Shown here piece after piece: positions 7,912 to 16,528 of a stretch of DNA of 64,000 nt. The notes beneath the pieces are model-generated. The model was given only the letters and a program-made list of their open reading frames with translations, had not been told where the DNA came from and did no database searches. The stretch comes from Gemmatimonadota bacterium (GTDB lineage: Bacteria > Gemmatimonadota > Gemmatimonadetes > Gemmatimonadales > Gemmatimonadaceae): positions 186,001 through 250,000 of the forward strand of contig JAQBQB010000022.1 of assembly GCA_028287235.1 (NCBI GenBank), in the 5' to 3' direction. Each line of letters starts with the position of its first letter. The first letter of the stretch is position 1. A program made the translations under genes and the position numbers.

Positions 7912-10653
7912 ATGATCGAGCTTCGCACGCTGGGGTTGCTCGAGCTGCGCGGCGCCGACGGCGACGAGCTGCGGCCCGTGCTCCGCCAACCGAAACGACT
8001 GGCGCTGCTCGTGTACCTCGCGGCGAACGCACCGCTTCGCTATCACCGCCGCGATGCGCTGCTCGGTCTGTTCTGGCCCGAGCTCGACGCCGAGCACGCG
8101 CGCGCCGCGCTGCGCCGTGCGCTGTATTTCCTGCGACGGTCGCTCGGCGACGGTCTCATCGTGAGTCGCGGCGACGACGAAGTCGGCATTGCCGCGGACG
8201 CGTTGCAGTGCGACGTGATCAGCTTCGATCGCGCACTCGCCGAGGAGCGACACGCCGACGCGCTCGCGTTGTACCACGGGCCACTGCTGCAAGGCTTTTA
8301 CGTGAGCGACTCGCCGGAGTTCGAGCGCTGGCTCGACGAGACGCGGGCGAGCGTTCACCGGCGTGCGACATCGGCCGCGGCAACGCTCACCGACAGCGCG
8401 GAAGCCGTCGGCGACAGCACCGCGGCGGCCGAGTGGGCACGGCGCGCGGCGGCGCTCGAGCCGTACGATGAGCGCATCCATCGGCGGTTGGTCGTCCAAC
8501 TCGAGCGCACGGGAGATCGGGCAGGCGCTCTCCGTGCGCACGACGAGTTCGCGCGTCGGCTGCGCAAGGACTACGACCTCGAGCCGTCGGCGGAGACGGC
8601 GGCGCTCGTCGCGGGCCTTCGCACCTCGCCGCTGCCGCACGCCGACATCGAGGCTCGCGGCGAGTCGGACCCGGCGGTCGATGTTCCCAACGCCACGGCG
8701 CCGTCGGCGAGCGTCATCGCCGTGTTGCCCTTCGTCGTGCGCGGCAACCGCGAGCTCGCCTACCTCGGCGACGGCATCGTGGACCTGCTCAGCACCACGC
8801 TCGATGGAGCCGGGCAGTACCGCACGGTGGACCCGCGCGCGTTGCTCGGCTATCTCGCGCGCGAGGAGTCGCGTGCGCTGGATCCGGAGCGCGCACTTGC
8901 GATCGCGACGCGGTTCGGCGCCGGCCGGTTCGTGATGGGCAGCCTCGTGGAGGCGGGCGGACGTATCAAGATCCACGCGCAACTATATGGAAGCGACGGC
9001 CGCGCGGTCGGGTCGGCCGAGGTGGCCGGCACGAGCGAGTCGGGCTTGTTCGAGATGGTGGACGGTGTAACACGGCAACTCCTCGCCGCGATGAGCCATG
9101 GCCCGGCGCTGAGACTCAGCCGTCTCGCGGCGGCGACGACGCACTCCGTCGTCGCGCTCAAGGCGTATTTGCGCGGCGAGAGCGAGTTCCGCGCCGGGGC
9201 ATTTCAGTCGGCGCTCGAGATGTTCGAGGCGGCGACGGCGGAGGATGCATCGTTCGCGCTTGCGTACTATCGGCTCGCGGCGGCGGCCGCCGCCGTCTTC
9301 AACCTCGAGCTCGCCCATGGCGCGAACGAGCATGCGCTGCGCCATCGCGCGCGACTCACCGACCACGACCGCCTGCTGCTCGACGCGCAGCGCGCGTGGC
9401 TCGGCGGCGACGCGGACGAGGCCGAGCGGCTGTACGAGGAGATCGTGCGCAGCTACCCCGACGACCTCGAGGCGTGGTTCCTGCTCGGCGACGTGCTCTT
9501 CCATCACAATCCGCTGCGCGGCCGCTCGACGGCCGAGGCGAGGCGGGCGTTCGAGAGCGCGGTGGAGTTCGATCCGGACAACGTGAGTGCGCTGGTGCAT
9601 CTGGCGCGCATCGCGGCGATTGAAGGGCGGCGTGAGGACCTGCGTGCGCTCGTGGAGCGCGTGTTGCGCGTGAGCCCGGCCGGCGACCGGGCGATCAACA
9701 TGCGGGCGTTGCGCGCCTTCAGCAGCGGAAACGAGATCGAGAAAGCGCGCGTCGTAACGCTGCTGGCGCGCTCGCGGCCGATGACCGTCGGCATCGCGTT
9801 CACCGACGTCGTGCTGTACGCGCGCGACTACTCGGGTGCGCGACGATTGTCGCGCTTCTTCGTGAAGCTCACGCGCGCGCCCGAGGAGAACGCGCTGTCC
9901 CGCTTCGTGCTCGCGCATCTGGAGCTTGCGTTCGGGCGCTCCGCGGTGGCGTTCGAGGAGCTGCGCGCGGCGGCGGAGCACGAGCCGGCGTGGGCGCTCG
10001 AGTTCACGGGGCTGTTCGCGCTGGTCCCGTTCGTCGCGCTGCCGGCGTCGGAGCTGGTGCGCATTCGCGACGAGCTGCTCGTCGCCGCCGACCGTACCGC
10101 ACCGGCGCACAGAAACCGCGCGCTTGCCGTGCACAACGGTGTTCACCGGGTGGCGCAGCAATATCTGGCCGGGATGCTGAACGCACGTCTCGGACTCGAG
10201 GAAGATGCCGAGCGTGTCGCCGCGGCGCTCTGTGCCGGCGGCGAACCGCCCGAGTTCTGCAGTGGACTCGCCGCGAGTATTCGGTCGTCGATCGCGGCGC
10301 ACGCAGGCGACGCCGCACTGGCGCTTCGGCTGCTCGCGAGCGCGCAGGGTCCGGTGTGGTATCAGGATGCGATCAGCACGCCGTTGCGCGCGCGCGTCCA
10401 CGACCGGTACAGTCGCGGCGAGCTGCTGCGACAGCTCGGCCGCGACGATGAGGCGCTCGGCTGGTACCGCGCGCTCGGCGAGAGCTCTCCGTACGAGCTG
10501 CCGTTCGTCGCCGCCGCGGCCGTGCGGCAGGGAGAGATTCTCGACGCTCGCGGCGAGCGTGCGGCGGCCCGACACCAGTTCGCGCGCGCTGCGGCGCTGT
10601 TGAAGCATGCCGACAAACCGATGGCCGAGCTGCGCGACCGGGCGCGCGTTTGA
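7912..10653 (+). CDS. BTAD-domain transcriptional regulator with TolB-like and TPR regions
   Basis: The protein has about 913 residues. Residues 1-95 form an OmpR-like winged helix (LRTLGLLELRG, then QPKRLALLVYLAANAP). Residues 100-240 form the bacterial transcriptional activation domain, ending in EPYDERIHRRLVVQLERTG and DYDLEPSAETAALV, as in the SARP/AfsR family. A TolB-like segment follows (SVIAVLPFVVRGNRELAYLG, about residues 262-370), then TPR-type helices to the end (for example DDLEAWFLLGDVLFHHNP). Such one-component regulators are expanded in Gemmatimonadota; the signal and targets are unknown. A GTG six bases upstream of the chosen ATG is an alternative start. The Tricorn-like protease gene follows after 62 bases; the methyltransferase gene is divergent. 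Confidence 0.9.
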   Translation: MIELRTLGLLELRGADGDELRPVLRQPKRLALLVYLAANAPLRYHRRDALLGLFWPELDAEHARAALRRALYFLRRSLGDGLIVSRGDDEVGIAADALQCDVISFDRALAEERHADALALYHGPLLQGFYVSDSPEFERWLDETRASVHRRATSAAATLTDSAEAVGDSTAAAEWARRAAALEPYDERIHRRLVVQLERTGDRAGALRAHDEFARRLRKDYDLEPSAETAALVAGLRTSPLPHADIEARGESDPAVDVPNATAPSASVIAVLPFVVRGNRELAYLGDGIVDLLSTTLDGAGQYRTVDPRALLGYLAREESRALDPERALAIATRFGAGRFVMGSLVEAGGRIKIHAQLYGSDGRAVGSAEVAGTSESGLFEMVDGVTRQLLAAMSHGPALRLSRLAAATTHSVVALKAYLRGESEFRAGAFQSALEMFEAATAEDASFALAYYRLAAAAAAVFNLELAHGANEHALRHRARLTDHDRLLLDAQRAWLGGDADEAERLYEEIVRSYPDDLEAWFLLGDVLFHHNPLRGRSTAEARRAFESAVEFDPDNVSALVHLARIAAIEGRREDLRALVERVLRVSPAGDRAINMRALRAFSSGNEIEKARVVTLLARSRPMTVGIAFTDVVLYARDYSGARRLSRFFVKLTRAPEENALSRFVLAHLELAFGRSAVAFEELRAAAEHEPAWALEFTGLFALVPFVALPASELVRIRDELLVAADRTAPAHRNRALAVHNGVHRVAQQYLAGMLNARLGLEEDAERVAAALCAGGEPPEFCSGLAASIRSSIAAHAGDAALALRLLASAQGPVWYQDAISTPLRARVHDRYSRGELLRQLGRDDEALGWYRALGESSPYELPFVAAAAVRQGEILDARGERAAARHQFARAAALLKHADKPMAELRDRARV

Positions 10654-10715
10654 CATTGCGGCTGCCGTCTCCAATATCCTGTAGGACACGCGATTCCCTC
10701 CCGTGGAGATCGGCC

Positions 10716-13700
10716 ATGTACAACACGTCGCCCCGCATTAGCGCGCTGCTCGCCGGCGGGCTCGCACTGGTATCCGCGTTGCCCGCTTTGCCTGTGATCG
10801 CTACCGCGCAGTCACGGCCTACTGTCACCGCGCCGCGCACGGCGCTCGCCGAGCCCGCGATCTCTCCCGACGGGAGAGAGATTGCGTTCGTCGCGGGCGC
10901 CGACATCTGGGTGGTGCCGGCTTCCGGCGGTGAGGCACGTCTGCTCGTGTCGCATCCCGCCGCGGAGTCGCGCCCCATGTATTCGCCCGACGGCAAGCAG
11001 CTGGCGTTCGTCTCGACGCGCGACGGAAGCGTCGACGTGTGGCTGCTGACCTTCGCGACTGGCGACCTGCGCCGGCTCACGTACGACGACGGCAACGAGC
11101 AGCTCGACGGGTGGTCGCGCGACGGGAAGTGGGTCTATTTCTCGAGCTCAGCGAACGACATCTCCGGGATGGCGGACGAATACCGCGTCAGCGCCGACGG
11201 AGGCACGCCGATGGCCGTTGCCGCCGATCGGTACGCGACGGAGTACATGGGCGCGCCGAGTCCCGACGGGTCGGTCACGGCGATCGTGGCGCGTGGCAAC
11301 GCGCAGTCGCAGTGGTGGCGAAAGGGACGCAGCCATCTCGACGAGAGCGAGCTGTGGCTCGTGTCGGGCGACAAGCCGGCATACAAGCAGCTCACGCCAC
11401 TCGGCGCGAAGCAGCAATGGCCCATGTGGAGCGCCGACGGACACACGTTGTACTTCGTGTCCGACCGCAACGGCGCGCAGAACATCTGGTCAATGCCGGT
11501 GACCGGCGTTCCAATGTCGGCGGGCAAACCGATCACTGGCTTCACGGCGGGACGCGTGATGTTCCCAACGATGACGCCCGACGGTAAGACGATCGCGTTC
11601 GAGCGCGACTTCGGCATCTGGTCGCTCGACGTGGCCAGCGGGGCGGCGCATCCGCTGTCGATCGCGCTCGTGGGCGCGAACTCGTCGCCCGCGGCGGAGC
11701 ATCTGACGCTGACGACCGGCTTCCGCGATCTCGCCGTGTCGCCGGATGGAAAGAAGCTTGCGTTCGTGGCGCGCGGCGAGGTGTTCGTGGTGCCGGCGGG
11801 TCAGGGCGGCGACGCCCAGCGCGTGACGCGCAGCGTGGCGATGGAACAGATGGTGACGTGGGCGCCGGACAGCCGGCGTCTCGCGTACGCCGCCAATCGC
11901 GACGGCAGTTGGCATCTGTACCTATATGACTTTGCTAATAACACCGAGACGCAGCTCACACGTGGCGCGGCGAATGATGTATCGCCCTGCTTCTCGCCAG
12001 ACGGAAGACAGGTTGCGTACCTCCACGACGGGCGCGAGCTGCGCGTGCTCGACCTCGGCGGAGCCGGTGGGCCGGGAGTTCCGTTGGGCGACGGGCGCGT
12101 GATTGGCCAGGGATATTTCGGGCGTCCACCAACGATCTTCGAGCGGCCCATCGCCTGGTCGCCAGATGGAAAGTGGATCGCCTATCTCGCCGGCGGTACC
12201 AAGCTGTTCGTGAACGCCAACGTCGTGCCCGTCGCCGGCGGTATGTCGCACCAGGTGAGCTTCCTCTCCGACGCCCAGGCCAACTCGATCTCGTGGAGTC
12301 CCGACGGCTCGTACTTGCTGTTGGACTCCGGACAGCGAACGGAGAGCGCGGTAGTGGCGCGCGTCGACCTCGTGCCGCGCACGCCGCGCTTCCGCGAGGA
12401 TCAGCTCGCGGCCCTCTTCCGGGACGACACGCCGGGACGCACGACGCCTGTTGCGCCTCCCGTGCGAACCGAGCCGGTTGTCACCGATACCACGGTACCG
12501 GCGACGCGAGGCGCACGCGCGGTGCGCGTCGTGACTGATGGTGTGCGCGAGCGGCTGTCGGTGCTGCCGATCGGGATGAACGTCACGTCGCAGGCGATCA
12601 GCCCGGACGGCAAGCAGCTGTTGGTCGTCGCCGACGTGGCGGGTCAGCAGAATCTCTACACTTATTCGCTGGACGAGCTGGCGACAGATCCGGCGATCGC
12701 GCGGCAGCTCACGACGACCCCCGGCCGCAAGACGTCGGTGCAGTGGGCGCCCGACGGAAAGTCGGTCTACTTCCTCGAGCAAGGGCGCATCGTCAACGTG
12801 TCGGTCGACACGCACACGCCGCGTACCGTAGTCGCGCGCGCCGAGCTCGACGTCGATTTCACGCGCGAGAAGATGGGCGTCTTCTATCAGGCGTGGGAGT
12901 TTCTCAACGACAACTTCTACGATCCGAAATTCCATGGCGTCGACTGGAACGGAGTGCGCGAGACCTACGCGCCGCTCATTGCCGGCTCGCGGTCGCCCGA
13001 CGACATGCGGCGTCTGCTCAGCCTCATGGTCGGCGAGCTGAATGCGTCGCACATGGGGATCTCGGCGCCGCGCGACGGCACGCCACCGGAGACGGGACGC
13101 ATCGGGCTGCACTTCGAGCGCGTGCCCTACGAGCAGCGCGGCGAGATGCGAATCTCCGAGGTCGTACCGCTTTCTCCCGCGGCGCTGACCGACAAGATCA
13201 AGCCAGGTGATTATTTGCTGGCGCTCGACGGCGTGGCGGTGGGACAGCACGTGAATCTCGATTCACTGCTCGGGTTCAAGGTCGGGAAGCGCGTCGTGTT
13301 GACGATTGCGTCGGCGCCCGACGGCACCAATCGCCGCGACGTGGCCGTGCGGCCGACGAACGCCGGAACGGAGAAGACGCTGCTGTACCGCGCGTGGGTC
13401 GCCGAGCGACGGGCGTACGTCGAGAAGGCGAGCGGCGGCCGGCTCGGCTACGTGCACATGCTCGACATGGGCGGCACCGCGATCGAGCACCTCAACCTCG
13501 ATCTCGACAGCGACAACCATGCGCGCGAGGGCATCGTGCTCGACGTGCGCAACAACAATGGTGGATCGGTGAACGGCCACGCGCTCGACGTGCTGCAACG
13601 TCAGCCGTACGTGCTCATGGTGCGCCGCGGAGTGCCGCCGATGTCGGGGCGCTCGATCCTCGGCCAGCGCGCGCTCGAGGCGCCGACGGTGCTCGTGACC

Positions 13701-14045
13701 AACCAGCACACGCTCTCCGACGGCGAGAACTTCACCGAAGGCTATCGCACGATGAAGCTGGGCAAGGTGGTGGGTGAGCCGACGTCGGGGTGGGACGTGT
13801 ACACGGGAAGCGGCACGATGGTCGACGGCACGACGGTGCGTTTGCCGTTCATGACCAATGCCTCACTCGATGGCACGCCGCTCGAGCTTCGGCCGCGTGC
13901 GGTCGACGTTCCGGTCGAGCGCGCGATGGGGGAGAGCTATCAGGGGAAGGACACGCAGCTCGACGCGGCGGTCAAGGAATTGTTGTCGCACCTCGGCCCG
14001 CCGCGCGCTGCGCGGGCGACGGGAGTGGGTGAGGGGAAACCGTAG
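10716..14045 (+). CDS. Tricorn-like S41 serine protease with PD40 beta-propellers
   Basis: The protein has 1109 residues. ATG 10716 follows a GGAG site and gives a signal peptide ending LPVIATAQS, so the product is exported. About residues 40-640 are WD40-like PD40 blades with repeated ISPDGR, YSPDGKQLAF and WSPDGKWI motifs, forming two propellers. A core domain with MGVFYQAWEFLNDNFYDPKF starts near residue 720, followed by a PDZ domain (ISEVVPLSPAALTDKIKPGD, near 810) and an S41 fold. The nucleophile candidate is Ser1001 in TLSDGENFTEG. Tricorn-type proteases degrade oligopeptides; this version works outside the cytoplasm. No trace of interruption is visible. Confidence 0.92.
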   Translation: MYNTSPRISALLAGGLALVSALPALPVIATAQSRPTVTAPRTALAEPAISPDGREIAFVAGADIWVVPASGGEARLLVSHPAAESRPMYSPDGKQLAFVSTRDGSVDVWLLTFATGDLRRLTYDDGNEQLDGWSRDGKWVYFSSSANDISGMADEYRVSADGGTPMAVAADRYATEYMGAPSPDGSVTAIVARGNAQSQWWRKGRSHLDESELWLVSGDKPAYKQLTPLGAKQQWPMWSADGHTLYFVSDRNGAQNIWSMPVTGVPMSAGKPITGFTAGRVMFPTMTPDGKTIAFERDFGIWSLDVASGAAHPLSIALVGANSSPAAEHLTLTTGFRDLAVSPDGKKLAFVARGEVFVVPAGQGGDAQRVTRSVAMEQMVTWAPDSRRLAYAANRDGSWHLYLYDFANNTETQLTRGAANDVSPCFSPDGRQVAYLHDGRELRVLDLGGAGGPGVPLGDGRVIGQGYFGRPPTIFERPIAWSPDGKWIAYLAGGTKLFVNANVVPVAGGMSHQVSFLSDAQANSISWSPDGSYLLLDSGQRTESAVVARVDLVPRTPRFREDQLAALFRDDTPGRTTPVAPPVRTEPVVTDTTVPATRGARAVRVVTDGVRERLSVLPIGMNVTSQAISPDGKQLLVVADVAGQQNLYTYSLDELATDPAIARQLTTTPGRKTSVQWAPDGKSVYFLEQGRIVNVSVDTHTPRTVVARAELDVDFTREKMGVFYQAWEFLNDNFYDPKFHGVDWNGVRETYAPLIAGSRSPDDMRRLLSLMVGELNASHMGISAPRDGTPPETGRIGLHFERVPYEQRGEMRISEVVPLSPAALTDKIKPGDYLLALDGVAVGQHVNLDSLLGFKVGKRVVLTIASAPDGTNRRDVAVRPTNAGTEKTLLYRAWVAERRAYVEKASGGRLGYVHMLDMGGTAIEHLNLDLDSDNHAREGIVLDVRNNNGGSVNGHALDVLQRQPYVLMVRRGVPPMSGRSILGQRALEAPTVLVTNQHTLSDGENFTEGYRTMKLGKVVGEPTSGWDVYTGSGTMVDGTTVRLPFMTNASLDGTPLELRPRAVDVPVERAMGESYQGKDTQLDAAVKELLSHLGPPRAARATGVGEGKP

Positions 14046-14074
14046 GCCGCTTGGAACGAATATCAGACAGCTTG

Positions 14075-15121
14075 TTAGTACAGCGTGTCCGTATTCAACA
14101 CGTTGAGCAACGGTTCGCCCGCGAGGTACCGGCGTAGGTTCCGGCAGAACAGCTCCGTGATGCGCGCATTCTCGCGATCGCTGGTGCTCGCGGAGTGCGG
14201 GCTGACGAGGACGTTCGGCATGTCCCACAGCGGATTGTCCTGCGCGGGCGGCTCCTCGGCGAAGACGTCGAGCGCCGCGCCGCCGAGGTGGCCCGATCGG
14301 AGCGCGGCGATCAACGCGAGCTCGTCGATCAACGCGCCGCGGCCGATGTTGATCAACACCGCGCCGGCGGGCAGCAGCGCGAGCTCCGCGGCGCCGATCA
14401 GATGCTCGGTCTCGTCGGTGTGCGGAGTGATCAACACTAGATACTCGGCGCGGCGCAACACGGTGTGCAGGTCGCCCGGGCCGTAAAGCTCATCGAGGTG
14501 CACTGCCGCCGCATCGACGCCGGCGACCGTGCGTTTGACGCCAAGGACGTTCATGTCCATGGCCTTGGCGAGGCGCGCGACTTCGGTGCCGATCCGTCCG
14601 ACGCCGACGATGCCAAGCGTGCGGCCACCGAGTTCAGCTCCGGCATAGCGCTCCCAGTGGTGGCGGCGCTGGTCGTTGAGCATGCGATGTAGTCCCTTGG
14701 CGAACGCGAGCATCGACATGAGACAGAAGTCGGCCAATGGACGCGCGTGCACGCCACTCGACGTCGTGAAAACTGTGTTCGGGAGCCGCCGGTCGTAGGC
14801 GAGTCGGCGGACCGTTTGGCCAATGCCTGCGCTGGTGGCGTGCAACCAACGAAGCTTCGGCGCGAGATCTGGCAGATCCTCGCGATGCGTCTGGTCGAAG
14901 TCGAACAGGATGTCGGCGCGGCCGAGCAGCTCGCGCCACCGTGCGTCCTGCTCCGCGGTGCGCGTAATCACGTTGTAGTGATCGGCGAGGTACCGCGGCG
15001 GCGCGATCAGCCCCGGCTCGTAAACCACGTCGAGCTGCGGGCTCACTTGGCGGATCTGCTCGACGTGCTCAGGCTCGAGGTAGCTGGCGATCAGGACGGT
15101 GTGGCGGGAATCGGCGGTCAT
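14075..15121 (-). CDS. D-2-hydroxyacid dehydrogenase (NAD-dependent)
   Basis: The protein has 348 residues from MTADSRHTVL. The Rossmann motif GIVGVGRIGTEVARL lies near residue 142. Catalytic residues of the family are visible: Arg in NIGRGALIDE, Glu in DVFAEEPP and His in SPHSAST. Family members interconvert 2-keto acids and D-2-hydroxyacids with NAD(P)H in the cytoplasm; substrate specificity cannot be read. An in-frame GTG at 15176-15178 would add 19 residues without homology, so the ATG is preferred, although neither start has a clear ribosome site. The gene converges with the Tricorn-like gene with a 29-base gap. Confidence 0.88.
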   Translation of the reverse strand: MTADSRHTVLIASYLEPEHVEQIRQVSPQLDVVYEPGLIAPPRYLADHYNVITRTAEQDARWRELLGRADILFDFDQTHREDLPDLAPKLRWLHATSAGIGQTVRRLAYDRRLPNTVFTTSSGVHARPLADFCLMSMLAFAKGLHRMLNDQRRHHWERYAGAELGGRTLGIVGVGRIGTEVARLAKAMDMNVLGVKRTVAGVDAAAVHLDELYGPGDLHTVLRRAEYLVLITPHTDETEHLIGAAELALLPAGAVLINIGRGALIDELALIAALRSGHLGGAALDVFAEEPPAQDNPLWDMPNVLVSPHSASTSDRENARITELFCRNLRRYLAGEPLLNVLNTDTLY

Positions 15122-15235
15122 CGATAGCGGTTCGATCGTGCGGCGTACGTCACAGGTGCGCGGAGATTGGATGAGCACATTCTAGCGCCCGCGGTACGCT
15201 GCAACCACTCCCGTCGAGCGACATGACGGAGGGCC

Positions 15236-16528
15236 TTATTGCCGACACGACAGCGCATCGTTGTTGCTGAACACTCGGCCCGCCTCCGCCGAGCGGATGA
15301 ATGCGGCGATTGGGCAGAGCGACTGCGTTTGGCCGCCGCCGCCGCGGCGCATGGAGTACGGGCGAATGAAGACACTCGCCGAATCCACCGGCAGGGTCGC
15401 GACGTTGGCGTAGAACGCTGCAGCTTTGCCGTCGTTGAACAGATACTGCTCGACGTTCGACACATAGAACGCGCTGACGACGCCGTTGTGCCCCGTCAGG
15501 TATGCGCCAATGGCACGAATGGCCCTGGGTCCCGCGAAGTCGCCAGATACGGGCACGATGAGATTTTTCTCATGCAACGACTTGACGTATCTGTAATTCT
15601 CTTCCGACGACAGGAAGCTCCGGGGCTGACCGCTCGCGTCGTCGGAGTAGGCGGTGAGCTCGGCGAAGTCGCCGCCACGGCCGCTCGGGCCGCCGCGCGT
15701 CGAGATGGCGGGGCCGTAATAATAAAACGCGTCGAACACCGCCTTGAGCTTCGCCGATTCGTCGGCCGTGAAGGTGAAGGCGTGCGTCTTCGTCAGCCGG
15801 TCGACGACGCGAACGTAGTCGCGCGCGGATATGGCCGAGTCGGTCTTCACGTTTCGGAACGCGGTCCAGACGTCCTTGATCGGCGTTGCGCTGTCGATGC
15901 CGGCGGGGCGCGGCTTGGCGAAGAGGATCGAGATGAAGTCCGCGCGATCCTTCGCCATCTCGAACATCGCCTTGAACATCAAGTGCTGCATCACCGCCTG
16001 CCGGCGAATGTCCACGACGAAGGCCAGTTTCGGCCGGATGGCGGCGATGTAGGTGAAGTTCTGTTCCGGCCCAACGCCCATGTACACGCCACCGCTCACG
16101 TGCGTGTCGCGCAGCATGCCGTAGAGCCGGCCGACTTCCATCTCGTTCGAGGTGAAGTTGTCCTCGATCTGGAAATAGCCGCCCGGCTCCGAGATCGCGG
16201 TCTCCAACGCCCAGTACTCTGCATCGCCAAGCCGTTCCGGTAGCGCGTTGATCGGCGCGAGTGCCTGAACGACTTGTGGCGGCGGCGCCTGAACCGGCGC
16301 GCTCGTGACGGCGACCGGAGCGGCGCAGCCGGCCAAGAGCATTGTCATCCTGAGGGAGTATCTCGGCATAGTCATCCCGAGGGAGTGTCTCGGCATTGTC
16401 ATCCTGAGGGAGCGTAGCGGCATTGTCATCCTGAGGGAGCGTAGCGACCGAAGGATCGCCGTCCTCGCCGAGAGATCCTTCCCCGTCGCTTCGCTTCGGG
16501 TCAGGATGACAAACGCCGCGAGTTTCAT
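15236..16528 (-). CDS. Lipoprotein of unknown function, signal peptide split by a repeat insertion
   Basis: The ATG at 16526-16528 overlaps the TGA of the upstream BNR gene (ATGA) and has AAGGAG eight bases upstream, so this is the genuine start. The protein begins MKLAAF, then has about 56 residues encoded by a palindromic repeat array (RSLRMTMPL-type nonapeptides), then MLLAGCAAP, a lipobox. The rest (about 365 residues) is a conserved secreted domain with NFTSNEMEVGRLYG and MGVGPEQNFTYIAAIRPKLA, a pattern I associate with methyltransferase-like lipoproteins; the function is not assigned. As it stands the hydrophobic core is separated from the lipobox, so lipidation and export are doubtful. 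The stop is TAA at 15236-15238. Confidence 0.8.
   Translation of the reverse strand: MKLAAFVILTRSEATGKDLSARTAILRSLRSLRMTMPLRSLRMTMPRHSLGMTMPRYSLRMTMLLAGCAAPVAVTSAPVQAPPPQVVQALAPINALPERLGDAEYWALETAISEPGGYFQIEDNFTSNEMEVGRLYGMLRDTHVSGGVYMGVGPEQNFTYIAAIRPKLAFVVDIRRQAVMQHLMFKAMFEMAKDRADFISILFAKPRPAGIDSATPIKDVWTAFRNVKTDSAISARDYVRVVDRLTKTHAFTFTADESAKLKAVFDAFYYYGPAISTRGGPSGRGGDFAELTAYSDDASGQPRSFLSSEENYRYVKSLHEKNLIVPVSGDFAGPRAIRAIGAYLTGHNGVVSAFYVSNVEQYLFNDGKAAAFYANVATLPVDSASVFIRPYSMRRGGGGQTQSLCPIAAFIRSAEAGRVFSNNDALSCRQ
16344..16510. repeat. Palindromic GTCATCCTGAG repeat array inside a coding sequence
   Basis: Four copies of a GTCATCCTGAGGGAG-type sequence begin at 16344, 16371, 16398 and 16425, exactly 27 bases apart. 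The fourth copy is the left arm of a longer hairpin closed by TCAGGATGAC at 16501-16510. Spacing in multiples of three keeps the host frame open, giving repeated nonapeptides. The same family occurs at 46473, 55559 and 59229. Confidence 0.9.

Noticed and set aside
7750-8982. Extension of the methyltransferase frame to 630 codons
   Set aside because: The added part is antisense to the BTAD gene; the domain starts at 7749.
16344-16438. 27-base spaced repeats as a CRISPR array
   Set aside because: Units are contiguous, with no unique spacers, and no cas gene is nearby.
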